From Streptococcus mitis (GTDB lineage: Bacteria > Bacillota > Bacilli > Lactobacillales > Streptococcaceae): DNA of 64,000 nucleotides. Shown one piece after another: positions 37,121-48,314 of the stretch. Position numbers and translations under genes: made by a program. The stretch spans positions 1-64,000 of the forward strand of contig NZ_CAMHZD010000009.1 of the NCBI RefSeq assembly GCF_946190065.1. Direction: 5' to 3'. Within the stretch, counting starts at the first letter, position 1, and each line of letters begins with the position of its first letter. The notes under the pieces were generated by a model. The model was not told where the DNA came from. It made no database searches and worked only from the letters and a program-made list of their open reading frames with translations.

Positions 37121-38854
37121 TTAATCGAAGTTAACGTATTCTTTTTGAAGTTCAAGAACTTCTTCCATTGTTGAACACTCTGTAAGGGCACGGTTAGCGT
37201 ACTCTTCCATCTTAGCAGTATCCAATTTCTTCATCAAGCTACGTGTACGAAGTACTGATGTTGCTGACATAGAGAACTCATCCAAGCCCATTCCGACAAG
37301 AAGTGGAACAGCTTTTTGGTCACCAGCCATCTCACCACACATACCAGCCCATTTACCTTCAGCGTGAGCTGCCTTGATAACGTTGTTGATCAAGCGAAGG
37401 ATTGATGGGTTATATGGTTGGTAAAGGTATGAAACTTGCTCGTTCATACGGTCTGCTGCCATTGAGTATTGGATCAAGTCGTTTGTACCAATTGACATGA
37501 AGTCCACTTCTTTTGCAAATTGGTCTGCAAGCATCGCTGCTGCAGGGATTTCAATCATGATACCAACTTGGATGTCATCCGCAACTGCAACACCTTCAGC
37601 AAGAAGATTTGCTTTTTCTTCTTCATAAACTGCTTTAGCTGCACGGAATTCTTTCAAAAGGGCAACCATTGGGAACATGATACGCAATTGACCATGAACA
37701 GAAGCACGAAGAAGAGCACGGATTTGTGTACGGAACATTGCATCTCCAGTTTCAGAAATAGAGATACGAAGGGCACGGAATCCAAGGAATGGGTTCATTT
37801 CATGTGGCATATCGAAGTAAGGAAGTTCCTTATCTCCACCGATATCCATTGTACGAACAACCACTGGTTTACCATTCATTCCCTCGAGTACAGCCTTGTA
37901 TGCTTCATACTGCTCATCTTCAGTTGGGAAGTCTTGAGAATCCATGTATAAGAACTCTGTACGGTAAAGTCCAACAGCTTCTGCACCGTTGTTATTAACA
38001 CCTTCAACGTCTTTTGGAGTACCGATGTTAGCAGCCAACTCGAAGTGTTTACCGTCAGCAGTCACTGTTTGAGCATCTTTCAAAAGTGCCCATTCAGCTT
38101 TTTGTTTTGCATAAGCTTCACCAGATGCTTTAAATTCTGCCGCTTGTTCATCTGTTGGGTTGATAATCACTTCACCAGTAATTCCGTTAACGGCAAGGAT
38201 ATCACCGTCTTTCACTACTTCAGTGATGTTGTTTGTTCCCAATACAGCTGCAATTTCAAGTGTACGTGCCATGATAGCTGAGTGGCTTGTACGTCCACCG
38301 ATGTTTGTTACAAAAGCTTTTACAAAGTTTTTGTCCAATTGAGCTGTATCAGATGGTGTCAAGTCATGCGCAATGACGATTACTTCTTCATTGATAGAAG
38401 CTGGGTTTGGCAATTTCTTACCAAGAAGATTTGCCAATACACGTTTTGTCACGTCGCGGATATCCGCTGCACGTTCTTGCATATATGGGTTGTCTTCCAT
38501 GCCTTCAAAGATAGTGATGAACATGTCAGTCACTTCTTTAAGACCTGCTTCAGCATTGACTTTCTTAGCACGGATTGTTTCTTTAATCTGACCAATCAAT
38601 TCTGGGTCAGCAAGAACCATCAAATGAGCGTCAAAAACTTGAGCCGCTTCTTCACCAAGCGTACCTACAGCTTTCTCACGGATAAGAGAAAGCTCGTTTT
38701 GAGAAGCTTCAAGAGCTACATCCAAACGAGCCTCTTCTGCGTTTGTATCTTCGACTGAAACAGTCTCGAATGACAAATCCGGTTGAACGAGTAGATATGC
38801 TTTTGCAACTGCAACACCATCAGATGCTGCGATTCCTTTAAGCATTTCTGTCAT
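37121..38854 (-). CDS. ptsI: PTS enzyme I (phosphoenolpyruvate-protein phosphotransferase)
   Basis: 577 residues, full length. The phosphorylated histidine is in [12 protein letters not shown]. The PEP-binding TIM barrel shows [18 protein letters not shown]-like [12 protein letters not shown] and the catalytic cysteine in GMCGEMAGD. It transfers phosphate from PEP to HPr and so feeds the lac, gat and Dha systems in this window. It starts 5 bp after ptsH. Confidence 0.97.
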   Translation of the reverse strand: MTEMLKGIAASDGVAVAKAYLLVQPDLSFETVSVEDTNAEEARLDVALEASQNELSLIREKAVGTLGEEAAQVFDAHLMVLADPELIGQIKETIRAKKVNAEAGLKEVTDMFITIFEGMEDNPYMQERAADIRDVTKRVLANLLGKKLPNPASINEEVIVIAHDLTPSDTAQLDKNFVKAFVTNIGGRTSHSAIMARTLEIAAVLGTNNITEVVKDGDILAVNGITGEVIINPTDEQAAEFKASGEAYAKQKAEWALLKDAQTVTADGKHFELAANIGTPKDVEGVNNNGAEAVGLYRTEFLYMDSQDFPTEDEQYEAYKAVLEGMNGKPVVVRTMDIGGDKELPYFDMPHEMNPFLGFRALRISISETGDAMFRTQIRALLRASVHGQLRIMFPMVALLKEFRAAKAVYEEEKANLLAEGVAVADDIQVGIMIEIPAAAMLADQFAKEVDFMSIGTNDLIQYSMAADRMNEQVSYLYQPYNPSILRLINNVIKAAHAEGKWAGMCGEMAGDQKAVPLLVGMGLDEFSMSATSVLRTRSLMKKLDTAKMEEYANRALTECSTMEEVLELQKEYVNFD

Positions 38855-38859
38855 TTTCC

Positions 38860-39123
38860 TTATGCCAATCCTTCTTTTTCCATTGTTTCTGAGATTGCAG
38901 CGATAGCGTCATCTGCATCTGCACCTTCAGCTGAGATAGTTACATCAGCACCTTGGCCAACACCAAGACTCATAACACCCATGATTGATTTAAGGTTAAC
39001 TGATTTACCTTTGTACTCAAGAGTGATATCTGAAGCAAATTTGCTTGCAGTTTGTACCAACAATGTTGCTGGACGTGCGTGAATACCTGTTTCTGCCACT
39101 ACGTGGAAATCTTTAGAAGCCAT
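38860..39123 (-). CDS. ptsH: Phosphocarrier protein HPr
   Basis: 87 residues. Active His15 in [10 protein letters not shown] and regulatory Ser46 in [10 protein letters not shown] are both present. The second is the HPr kinase target, and Ser-phosphorylated HPr is the CcpA corepressor. This connects to the cre sites in front of lacT and gat. GGAG precedes the ATG. Confidence 0.98.
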   Translation of the reverse strand: MASKDFHVVAETGIHARPATLLVQTASKFASDITLEYKGKSVNLKSIMGVMSLGVGQGADVTISAEGADADDAIAAISETMEKEGLA

Positions 39124-39185
39124 AGTTTGACTCTCCTTTTGTTCTTTCTTTTTTGAGTTATATGTGATAACCCTTACAATTTGGT

Positions 39186-39214
39186 ATTATACCATCTTCT
39201 AGGATTTTTTTCAA
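39186..39214 (-). promoter_or_regulatory. ptsHI promoter
   Basis: Minus strand: -35 TTGAAA (39209-39214), 17-bp spacer, -10 TATAAT (39186-39191). Leader about 55 nt. Confidence 0.8.
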
Positions 39215-39345
39215 GCATTTTATGGGATTTATTCGATTTCCTTTCAGATAACTTGCTGAAAATCTTCTATTCTAGATAACAAAACACAGGATATAGTTTT
39301 CCAAAAAACTACTTCTAGGATAATTATCACTATTTCATAAAACAA

Positions 39346-39403
39346 ACACTACATATTGTGTTTTGCAACCTTTAGTAGAAAAATAGACCACTATATTTAG
39401 TTT
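39346..39403 (+). promoter_or_regulatory. Pair of NrdR boxes upstream of nrdHEF
   Basis: ACACTACATATTGTGT (39346-39361) and CCACTATATTTAGTTT (39388-39403) fit the NrdR box pattern acaCwAtATaTwGtgt. Their starts are 42 bp apart, four helical turns, as is usual for paired NrdR boxes. The second box is 7 bp upstream of the -35. Confidence 0.85.
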
Positions 39404-39410
39404 CAAATCA

Positions 39411-39438
39411 TTGACAAAAATTTATTTTCTGATATACT
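39411..39438 (+). promoter_or_regulatory. nrdH promoter
   Basis: -35 TTGACA (39411-39416), 16-bp spacer, -10 TATACT (39433-39438), about 36 nt before nrdH. Confidence 0.8.
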
Positions 39439-39473
39439 AAGAAAGTAATCTATTTTGAAAGAGGAGTTACACA

Positions 39474-39692
39474 ATGGTAACCGTTTATTCTAAAAACAAC
39501 TGTGTCCAATGTAAGATGACTAAACGTTTCTTGGACAGTAATAATGTCGCTTATCGTGAAATCAATCTTGATGAGCAACCTGAGTACATCGATCAAGTTA
39601 AAGAGCTCGGTTTCAGCGCAGCTCCTGTTATCCAAACACCAACTGAAGTCTTTTCAGGTTTCCAACCAGGAAAACTGAAACAATTAGCATAA
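39474..39692 (+). CDS. nrdH: Glutaredoxin-like NrdH redoxin
   Basis: 72 residues with the redox motif CVQCKMTKRFL at about 11 and the C-terminal FSGFQPGKL loop typical of NrdH. It reduces the class Ib ribonucleotide reductase. GAGGAG precedes the ATG. nrdE follows after 80 bp. No nrdI lies in this cluster. Confidence 0.95.
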   Translation: MVTVYSKNNCVQCKMTKRFLDSNNVAYREINLDEQPEYIDQVKELGFSAAPVIQTPTEVFSGFQPGKLKQLA

Positions 39693-39772
39693 TCTTAGTA
39701 CATCATCCAGAAGAAACTGCTTCTAGGGCTAACTTAGAAGCCTTTCTTTTGTAATTAGATAAGGGAAATTTT

Positions 39773-41932
39773 ATGGGATTAAAACATCTTGAAGACGTGA
39801 CTTACTTCCGTCTCAATAACGAAATCAACCGTCCTGTCAATGGACAAATCATGCTTCATAAAGATAAGGAAGCCTTGGATGCCTTCTTTAAAGAAAATGT
39901 AGTTCCAAACACTATGGTTTTTGATTCAATCAAAGATAAAATCAACTACCTCATTGAACACAACTACATCGAAACAGCCTTTATCAAGAAATACCGTCCA
40001 GAGTTTTTGGAAGAATTGTCTCAATTTATCAAAGACCAAAACTTCCAATTCAAGTCTTTCATGGCAGCTTATAAATTTTACAATCAATATGCTTTGAAAA
40101 CTAACGACGGTGAATATTATCTTGAAAGCATGGAAGACCGCGTCTTCTTTAACGCCCTTTATTTCGCTGATGGGAATGAAGCTATTGCCATCGATATTGC
40201 CAATGAAATCATCCACCAACGCTACCAACCAGCTACTCCTTCCTTCTTGAATGCTGGACGTGCTCGTCGTGGAGAATTAGTATCATGTTTCCTGATCCAA
40301 GTAACTGATGATATGAACTCTATCGGACGTTCTATCAACTCAGCTCTTCAACTTTCACGTATCGGTGGTGGTGTGGGAATTACCCTCAGCAACCTTCGTG
40401 AAGCTGGTGCACCTATCAAAGGCTATGAAGGAGCAGCTTCTGGGGTCGTTCCAGTTATGAAACTTTTCGAAGATAGCTTCTCTTACTCAAACCAATTGGG
40501 TCAACGTCAAGGTGCCGGTGTTGTCTACCTCAACGTCTTCCACCCAGATATCATCGCCTTCCTTTCAACTAAGAAAGAAAACGCTGATGAAAAAGTTCGT
40601 GTCAAGACTCTATCACTTGGTGTTGTAGTACCAGATAAATTCTATGAATTGGCTCGTAAAAATGAAGAAATGTATCTCTTCAGCCCATACTCTGTAGAGC
40701 TTGAATACGGTGTGCCATTTAACTACATCGACATCACTGAAAAATACGATGAATTAGTCGCAAATCCAAATATCCGCAAGACAAAAATCAAGGCGCGTGA
40801 TTTGGAAACTGAAATCTCTAAATTGCAACAAGAGTCTGGCTACCCTTATGTCGTCAACATTGATACAGCTAACCGTGCAAACCCTGTTGATGGAAAAATC
40901 ATCATGAGTAACTTGTGTTCTGAGATTCTTCAAGTCCAAGAACCAAGCTTAATCAACGATGCTCAAGAATTCCTTCAAATGGGGACGGACGTTTCATGTA
41001 ACCTTGGTTCAACCAACGTAGTCAACATGATGACTTCACCTGACTTTGGTCGTTCTATCCGTGCTATGGTTCGTGCCCTTACTTTCGTTACAGATAGTTC
41101 ACACATCGTAGCTGTTCCTACGATTGATCATGGAAATAGCCAAGCTCATACCTTTGGTCTTGGTGCCATGGGACTTCACAGCTACCTTGCCCAACAATTG
41201 ATTGAATATGGATCGCCTGAGTCTGTTGAATTTACAAGCATCTACTTCATGCTTATGAACTACTGGACTTTGGTTGAGTCAAACAATATTGCGCGTGAAC
41301 GTGGTATCACCTTCCACAACTTTGAAAAATCAGACTATGCTAACGGAAGCTACTTCGACAAGTATGTAACTGGCGAATTTGTTCCAAAATCAGACCGTGT
41401 TAAAGAACTCTTCAAAGATGTCTTTATCCCAAGTGCTGCTGACTGGGCTGAACTTCGTGACAAGGTTCAAGCAGATGGTCTTTACCACCAAAACCGGCTT
41501 GCTGTAGCGCCAAATGGTTCTATCAGTTACATCAATGATGTTTCTGCTTCTATCCACCCGATTACGCAACGTATCGAAGAACGTCAAGAAAAGAAAATCG
41601 GTAAAATCTACTACCCTGCTGCTGGCTTGTCAACAGAAACCATTCCTTACTACACTTCTGCTTACGACATGGATATGCGTAAAGTGATTGATGTCTATGC
41701 TGCTGCAACTGAGCACGTGGACCAAGGACTTTCACTCACACTCTTCATGCGTAGTGACATTCCAAAAGGACTTTACGAATGGAAGAAAGAAAACAAACAA
41801 ACGACACGTGACTTGTCAATCCTTCGTAACTATGCCTTTAACAAGGGTATCAAGTCTATCTACTACGTCCGTACCTTTACAGATGATGGTGGAGAAGTCG
41901 GTGCCAACCAATGTGAAAGCTGTGTGATTTAA
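39773..41932 (+). CDS. nrdE: Class Ib ribonucleoside-diphosphate reductase, alpha subunit
   Basis: 719 residues. The active-site cysteines appear in ELVSCFLIQ and SNLCSEILQ, and the C-terminal redox pair in NQCESCVI, which is reduced by NrdH. The short N-terminus without an ATP-cone is normal for class Ib. It makes deoxyribonucleoside diphosphates together with NrdF. Confidence 0.97.
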   Translation: MGLKHLEDVTYFRLNNEINRPVNGQIMLHKDKEALDAFFKENVVPNTMVFDSIKDKINYLIEHNYIETAFIKKYRPEFLEELSQFIKDQNFQFKSFMAAYKFYNQYALKTNDGEYYLESMEDRVFFNALYFADGNEAIAIDIANEIIHQRYQPATPSFLNAGRARRGELVSCFLIQVTDDMNSIGRSINSALQLSRIGGGVGITLSNLREAGAPIKGYEGAASGVVPVMKLFEDSFSYSNQLGQRQGAGVVYLNVFHPDIIAFLSTKKENADEKVRVKTLSLGVVVPDKFYELARKNEEMYLFSPYSVELEYGVPFNYIDITEKYDELVANPNIRKTKIKARDLETEISKLQQESGYPYVVNIDTANRANPVDGKIIMSNLCSEILQVQEPSLINDAQEFLQMGTDVSCNLGSTNVVNMMTSPDFGRSIRAMVRALTFVTDSSHIVAVPTIDHGNSQAHTFGLGAMGLHSYLAQQLIEYGSPESVEFTSIYFMLMNYWTLVESNNIARERGITFHNFEKSDYANGSYFDKYVTGEFVPKSDRVKELFKDVFIPSAADWAELRDKVQADGLYHQNRLAVAPNGSISYINDVSASIHPITQRIEERQEKKIGKIYYPAAGLSTETIPYYTSAYDMDMRKVIDVYAAATEHVDQGLSLTLFMRSDIPKGLYEWKKENKQTTRDLSILRNYAFNKGIKSIYYVRTFTDDGGEVGANQCESCVI

Positions 41933-42021
41933 TCTTTGCTTGAGGAAACTACTTTTTCTCAAATTAGTGATTCATTCACCCTGCTAAACTAAACTGGAAT
42001 AAGCACCTATACTATGGAAAA

Positions 42022-42051
42022 ACACAAAAGTCGGACTTCCGACTTTTTGTG
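42022..42051 (+). terminator. Terminator or attenuator between nrdE and nrdF
   Basis: Stem CACAAAAGTCGG / CCGACTTTTTGTG with a 4-nt loop, T-run within the right arm. nrdF has its own promoter just after. Confidence 0.7.
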
Positions 42052-42068
42052 CGAAACTACTCTAGGAT

Positions 42069-42079
42069 TATGATAAAAT
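42069..42079 (+). promoter_or_regulatory. Extended -10 promoter of nrdF
   Basis: TATGATAAAAT, a TG-extended -10 of the form seen again in front of lacR. No NrdR box is visible next to it. Confidence 0.6.
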
Positions 42080-42127
42080 AGAAGTAATTGTGAGTTCGCA
42101 ATACTAAACACAGAAAGAGATTTCAAA

Positions 42128-43090
42128 ATGGAAACTTACTACAAAGCCATTAACTGGAATGCCATCGAAGATGTCATCGACAAATCAACTTGGGAAAAAC
42201 TGACGGAGCAATTCTGGCTCGATACACGTATTCCTTTGTCAAATGACTTGGATGACTGGAGAAAGCTATCAAATGTAGAAAAAGACTTGGTTGGGAAAGT
42301 CTTTGGTGGTTTAACACTTCTCGATACTATGCAATCTGAAACTGGGGTTCAAGCCCTTCGCGCGGACATCCGTACACCACATGAGGAAGCTGTTTTCAAT
42401 AACATCCAATTTATGGAATCTGTTCACGCTAAATCTTACTCATCAATCTTTTCTACCTTGAATACCAAAGCTGAGATTGAAGAAATTTTCGAATGGACCA
42501 ATACCAATCCTTACCTACAAAAGAAGGCTGAGATTGTCAACGAAATCTACCTAAACGGTAGCCCACTTGAAAAGAAAGTTGCTAGTGTCTTCCTTGAAAC
42601 CTTCCTCTTCTACTCAGGTTTCTTCACTCCCCTCTACTATCTCGGTAACAACAAACTGGCCAACGTCGCTGAAATCATTAAATTGATTATTCGTGATGAA
42701 TCTGTTCACGGAACCTACATTGGTTATAAATTCCAACTTGGTTTCAATGAATTACCTGAAGAAGAGCAAGAAAAACTCAAAGAATGGATGTACGATCTGC
42801 TATACACTCTCTACGAGAATGAAGAAGGTTATACAGAGAGCCTCTATGACGGTGTTGGTTGGACTGAAGAAGTCAAAACCTTCCTTCGCTACAATGCTAA
42901 CAAGGCACTCATGAACCTGGGACAAGATCCACTCTTCCCAGATTCAGCTGATGATGTCAACCCAATCGTTATGAACGGTATTTCAACAGGAACTTCTAAC
43001 CACGACTTCTTCTCTCAAGTCGGAAATGGTTACCTTCTTGGTGAAGTTGAAGCTATGCAAGACGATGACTACAACTACGGTTTGGACTAA
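42128..43090 (+). CDS. nrdF: Class Ib ribonucleoside-diphosphate reductase, beta subunit
   Basis: 320 residues. Metal ligands appear in the usual order: LLDTMQ, FMESVHAKSY (with the radical tyrosine candidate), FLETFLFYSGFF and IIRDESVHGTY. It holds the dimanganese or diiron tyrosyl radical cofactor. The nrdI gene needed for manganese activation is not in this window. It is separated from nrdE by 195 bp with a terminator and a promoter. Confidence 0.97.
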   Translation: METYYKAINWNAIEDVIDKSTWEKLTEQFWLDTRIPLSNDLDDWRKLSNVEKDLVGKVFGGLTLLDTMQSETGVQALRADIRTPHEEAVFNNIQFMESVHAKSYSSIFSTLNTKAEIEEIFEWTNTNPYLQKKAEIVNEIYLNGSPLEKKVASVFLETFLFYSGFFTPLYYLGNNKLANVAEIIKLIIRDESVHGTYIGYKFQLGFNELPEEEQEKLKEWMYDLLYTLYENEEGYTESLYDGVGWTEEVKTFLRYNANKALMNLGQDPLFPDSADDVNPIVMNGISTGTSNHDFFSQVGNGYLLGEVEAMQDDDYNYGLD

Positions 43091-43114
43091 TTCAATTATC
43101 CCAGAACTGATAAC

Positions 43115-43152
43115 AAATATCATGGCTTGTTTAAAACAACCATGATATTTTT
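43115..43152 (+). terminator. Terminator of nrdF
   Basis: AAATATCATGG / CCATGATATTT stem followed by Ts, 24 bp after the stop codon. Confidence 0.85.
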
Positions 43153-43178
43153 GTTTTTGTTTTCTTTTGTTTTTTAAA

Positions 43179-43207
43179 TTGATTGATTGAATACTTTATG
43201 ATAAAAT
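43179..43207 (+). promoter_or_regulatory. lacR promoter
   Basis: -35 TTGATT (43179-43184), 17-bp spacer, extended -10 TATGATAAAAT with TAAAAT at 43202-43207. Confidence 0.75.
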
Positions 43208-43232
43208 AGTAATAGAAATAGAGGTGATAACG

Positions 43233-44000
43233 ATGTTAAAGCAGGAAAAACTAGATAATATTCTAGAAACGGTAAATACAAAGGGAACTATTACTGTCAA
43301 AGAAATCATGACTCGCTTGGATGTGTCGGATATGACTGCTAGACGCTACTTACAAGAGTTAGCAGACAAGGATTTACTTGTTCGGGTGCACGGGGGAGCT
43401 GAAAAAATTCGCACAGGTTCTATTTTAAATAATGAACGTTCCAATATTGAAAAACAAAGCTTACAAATCGCAGAAAAACAAGAAATTAGCCGTTTTGCAG
43501 GCCATTTGATTGATGAGGGTGAAACTATTTTTATCGGCCCTGGTACGACCTTAGAATCTTTTGCCCGTGAACTTCCAATTGATAATATTCGTGTTGTAAC
43601 AAACAGTTTACCAGTCTTTCTCATCTTAAACGAACGAAAACTAACAGATTTGATTTTAATCGGTGGAAACTACCGCTCTATCACTGGAGCCTTTGTGGGA
43701 ACACTAACCTTGCAAAACTTAGCCAATCTTCAATTTTCTAAAGCTTTCGTTAGCTGTAATGGTATTCAGGACAATGCGATTGCGACCTTTAGTGAAGAGG
43801 AAGGTGAATCTCAACGCATCGCCCTCAATAATTCCAATAAAAAATACTTACTAGCTGACCATAGTAAGTTCAATAAATTTGATTTCTATACCTTCTACAA
43901 TATCTCTGATATTGATATCATCGTTTCAGATTCTAAACTGAGCAAAGAAACGTTTGAACAACTTTCAAAACAAACAAAAATTATTCTTTCTAAACCATAA
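43233..44000 (+). CDS. lacR: Lactose PTS repressor LacR (DeoR family)
   Basis: 255 residues from the ATG at 43233, with AGAGGTGA 5 nt upstream; a GTG at 43224 overlaps that ribosome site. The DeoR-type helix-turn-helix is at residues 1-57 (TVKEIMTRLDVSDMTARRYLQEL), followed by the DeoR sugar-phosphate sensor domain (GPGTTLESFARELP...GGNYRSITGAFVG). In streptococci LacR is released by tagatose-6-phosphate. It is encoded convergent to the lac operon it should control. Confidence 0.92.
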   Translation: MLKQEKLDNILETVNTKGTITVKEIMTRLDVSDMTARRYLQELADKDLLVRVHGGAEKIRTGSILNNERSNIEKQSLQIAEKQEISRFAGHLIDEGETIFIGPGTTLESFARELPIDNIRVVTNSLPVFLILNERKLTDLILIGGNYRSITGAFVGTLTLQNLANLQFSKAFVSCNGIQDNAIATFSEEEGESQRIALNNSNKKYLLADHSKFNKFDFYTFYNISDIDIIVSDSKLSKETFEQLSKQTKIILSKP

Positions 44001-44022
44001 AACTGAGGATTGATAAAAAATA

Positions 44023-44070
44023 AAATGCGTCATATCAAGAAAATAAGAATCTTGATATGACGCATTTTTG
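44023..44070. terminator. Bidirectional terminator between lacR and the lac operon
   Basis: Perfect stem of about 18 bp, AAAATGCGTCATATCAAGA with its complement, flanked by A and T runs. It serves lacR and the opposing operon. Confidence 0.9.
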
Positions 44071-44104
44071 GATGAAGATTTTTACAAGGAGTTTCCTAGA
44101 TTAT

Positions 44105-44362
44105 TTATGATTGTTGAAACGGCATAAAATCTGAATCAAAGGAGATATTATCCCGTTCTTCAGGACTGATAAAATTTAAAAAGATATTTTTAAATTCTTC
44201 CAGCTCATAGTCTGAATGGCAAATCCATTCTTTACCGGTAGAGACATACCATTTCCCAAAATTTTTCAGCTCCTCATTAGTCAAACAAGGTATTTGAAAA
44301 CATTTATCAAAATTGATAATATAAACTTTTTCATAAATAGATTGGATAAAATCTTTGAACAT
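44105..44362 (-). CDS. Hypothetical protein downstream of lacG
   Basis: 85 residues from the ATG at 44362, with GAGG 7 nt upstream. The sequence (FDKCFQIPCLTNEELKNFGKWYVSTGKEWICHSDYELEEFKNIFLNFISPEERDNI) has no membrane segment or motif I know. It begins 41 bp after lacG with no terminator between, so it is probably the last gene of the lac transcript. Its role in lactose use is undetermined. Confidence 0.6.
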   Translation of the reverse strand: MFKDFIQSIYEKVYIINFDKCFQIPCLTNEELKNFGKWYVSTGKEWICHSDYELEEFKNIFLNFISPEERDNISFDSDFMPFQQS

Positions 44363-44403
44363 CTTTTGCCTCACTAGAATTCTATATCTAATTACTCATT
44401 CTA

Positions 44404-45900
<1,497 letters not shown>

Positions 45901-45904
45901 TCAC

Positions 45905-46276
45905 CGAATTGTAACATGAGGAGGTAAAAACGATAGCTTTTTACCGACGAATTAATAAGGCGATTAGGAAATTTGCCATAGCGATTGCCGTAACGATAGG
46001 AGACTATTTCATAGTCCCTATCGTTAATCGAATTGTGACATGAGAAGGTAAAAACGATATCTTTTTACCGACGAATTAATAAGGCGATTAGGAAATTCGC
46101 CATAGCGATTGCCGTAACGATAGGAGACTATTTCATAGTCCCTATTATTAATCGAATTGTGACATGAGGAGGTAAAAACGATAGCTTTTTACCGACGAAT
46201 TAACAAGGCGATTAGGAAATTCGCCATAGCGATTGCCGTAACGATAGGAGACTGTTTCACAGTCCCTATCGTTAAT
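45905..46276 (-). repeat. Three 124-bp tandem repeats between lacE and lacG
   Basis: Copies 45905-46028, 46029-46152 and 46153-46276 differ at only a few positions. Each unit carries, on the minus strand, a hairpin AACGATAGG-GACTAT-GAA-ATAGTC-T-CCTATCGTT, a GGCGA/TCGCC stem, and GGTAAAAA/TTTTTACC. In the copy next to lacE the first stem has GACTGT/ACAGTC where the others have GACTAT/ATAGTC, a compensatory change. Each unit also ends with a copy of the last bases of lacE (CAATTCGATTAA), so the array may have grown from the native gap. Function unknown. Confidence 0.95.
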
Positions 46277-47963
46277 CGAATTGAGCTTGTACGAATGCAA
46301 GAGCACCTTTTCCATCACGAGTTAATTTGATGTATTGAGCGCCTTCTGTTTTCGCTAGTTTAATACCGAGCTTATCTGTTTCTGCTTTCATGTCTTCAAA
46401 GTTTGAAGCAACTTGAGGGGCAAGGATAACAAGATCAAACTCTGGCAACATTTCACGGTGAGCACCATAGCCACCTGCTGCTGCTTTCACAGGAACATTG
46501 TATTCTGCAGCTGCCTTATTCAAAGCATTCGCAAGAAGTCCACTTGTCCCTCCACCTGCACAGAGAACGAGGACATTTGTTTCTTCAGTGATTGTATTTT
46601 GTGCTGCTTCTACACCAGCTTTTTCAAGAATAGCATCTGCTTTTGCAGTGTTGAAGTTTGCGGCAACTTTTTCTTTCAATTCATCATTAGATTTACCTGA
46701 ACGCTCTTCTTCAAGAATTTGTTCATCATATACTTTAAGGAATGGATAGTAAATGACTACGTCAACCACGATTAGAAGGGCAGCAAGAATGAATGATAGA
46801 ACTTGGAAGTTCGTACCAAGAACTAGACCTAGTGGAGCTGGAGTTGTCCATGGTAGATTAGCAGTAAATGAGTTCATTCCAAGTGTTTCAATAAAGAATT
46901 TGAATATCCAAACGTTTGCGATTGGAGCAAAGATAAATGGAATGAAGAAGATTGGGTTTAATACAAGTGGTGCACCAAACAAGATTGGTTCATTTACACC
47001 AAAGAATGTTGGAACTACTGAAGCACGACCGATTGCACGGTTACGTTTAGATTTTGTTAACCACATGAACATGAATGGAACAACCAGTGTCGCACCAGTA
47101 CCACCCATGGTAACGATAAACATTTGTGTACCAGAAGTAAGAATCTTGTCAGCGTGCATACCTTGTTGGAGAAGATTCAAGTTGACTTCGGCATTGGCAT
47201 AGGTAATAGCTGCGATAGCAGGTTCAACGATAGATGGACCATGAATGCCAACAAACCAGAAGAAGGCAAAGGCACCAAAGATAATGGTAATACCTAGATA
47301 GCCATCAGCTGCAGAGAAGAGTGGTGCAAAGAATTTACCGATTGATTCTGCTACACTAGCACCAACAAAATGACGAGCTAGTAAATCAAGAGCATAAAGA
47401 GAAACAACTGAGAGAGTGAATGGAATCACATCTTTAAAGACTTGTGAGATATTTGGTGGAACTTCGTCAGGCATACGAATAGTGACGTTGTTCTTAACAC
47501 AAACCTTATAGATTGCTACGGTAACAAAGGCTGAAAGGAAGGCTGAAAGCAAACCTTTTGTCCCCAAGAATCCAGTAGCTAGACCATTTTCGATAGGATC
47601 AGCTGCCAACATCAACAAACCAACAATCGCTGCCAACAGTGTTGACATATAGTTGATTTGATTAGTTTTCTCCATGCTACGGTTTACTGAGTCGGTCAAA
47701 GATTTAGCTGTTGTACCAGCTACCAAGAGAGCTAGAATCCCCATTGAATAGCTGTAAGGTTTCATGAGAAAGGCTACAACTTCATCAGACCATTTAAAGC
47801 CCCATGAGTTTGGTACAAAGGCAATCAAGATAAAAATACTTGAGAAGAGAATAACAGGCATACCTGCAATGAAACCATCACGAATAGCACGAAGATAGAT
47901 ATTACGAGATAATTTCTCAAAGAAAGGCTTTCCTTTCTCGATAAATGCAATTAGTTTGTTCAT
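46272..47963 (-). CDS. lacE: Lactose-specific PTS enzyme IICB
   Basis: 563 residues. An N-terminal IIC domain with about ten membrane segments (to about residue 420), then a IIB domain with the phosphorylated cysteine in [14 protein letters not shown] (about 470). It imports lactose and phosphorylates it. It overlaps lacF by one base. Its stop codon lies in the first sequence of the downstream 124-bp repeat array. Confidence 0.97.
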   Translation of the reverse strand: MNKLIAFIEKGKPFFEKLSRNIYLRAIRDGFIAGMPVILFSSIFILIAFVPNSWGFKWSDEVVAFLMKPYSYSMGILALLVAGTTAKSLTDSVNRSMEKTNQINYMSTLLAAIVGLLMLAADPIENGLATGFLGTKGLLSAFLSAFVTVAIYKVCVKNNVTIRMPDEVPPNISQVFKDVIPFTLSVVSLYALDLLARHFVGASVAESIGKFFAPLFSAADGYLGITIIFGAFAFFWFVGIHGPSIVEPAIAAITYANAEVNLNLLQQGMHADKILTSGTQMFIVTMGGTGATLVVPFMFMWLTKSKRNRAIGRASVVPTFFGVNEPILFGAPLVLNPIFFIPFIFAPIANVWIFKFFIETLGMNSFTANLPWTTPAPLGLVLGTNFQVLSFILAALLIVVDVVIYYPFLKVYDEQILEEERSGKSNDELKEKVAANFNTAKADAILEKAGVEAAQNTITEETNVLVLCAGGGTSGLLANALNKAAAEYNVPVKAAAGGYGAHREMLPEFDLVILAPQVASNFEDMKAETDKLGIKLAKTEGAQYIKLTRDGKGALAFVQAQFD

Positions 47964-48280
47964 TATTTAATTCCTCTCTTGTACAGTTCAATTAAATGGT
48001 GCATCAAATCTTTTAACAAAATAGTTGTCATCAAGTGGTCTTGGCCATGCATCATGGTTACACTATAGGCTAAGTCCTCACCTGAAGCTTCCTTAGTCAA
48101 TAGACTTGTTTGCGCGTGGTGAGCCTCTGCAATACAGCTACCAGCTTCCTCTACCAGACTATCCGCTTTTGCAAAATCACCAGCTTCAGCAGCTTTCAAG
48201 GCTTCCAATAGTTTTGAACGAGCATCGCCAGCATAGGCTACGATTTCAAAACCTAACAATGTTACTTCTTCTCTATTCAT
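47963..48280 (-). CDS. lacF: Lactose-specific PTS enzyme IIA
   Basis: 105 residues, family length. The phosphorylated histidine is in [13 protein letters not shown] (about 78-82). It passes phosphate from HPr to LacE. It lies 34 bp after lacT and overlaps lacE by one base. Confidence 0.97.
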   Translation of the reverse strand: MNREEVTLLGFEIVAYAGDARSKLLEALKAAEAGDFAKADSLVEEAGSCIAEAHHAQTSLLTKEASGEDLAYSVTMMHGQDHLMTTILLKDLMHHLIELYKRGIK

Positions 48281-48314
48281 GATAGAATTCTCCTTATATA
48301 GTTTAAATAAATTT

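Noticed and set aside
45905-46276. CRISPR array
   Set aside because: The three units are directly adjacent 124-bp repeats with no unique spacers and no cas genes nearby.
46753-47202. Plus-strand 149-codon frame opposite lacE
   Set aside because: It mirrors the membrane domain of lacE, lacks a ribosome site and resembles no family.
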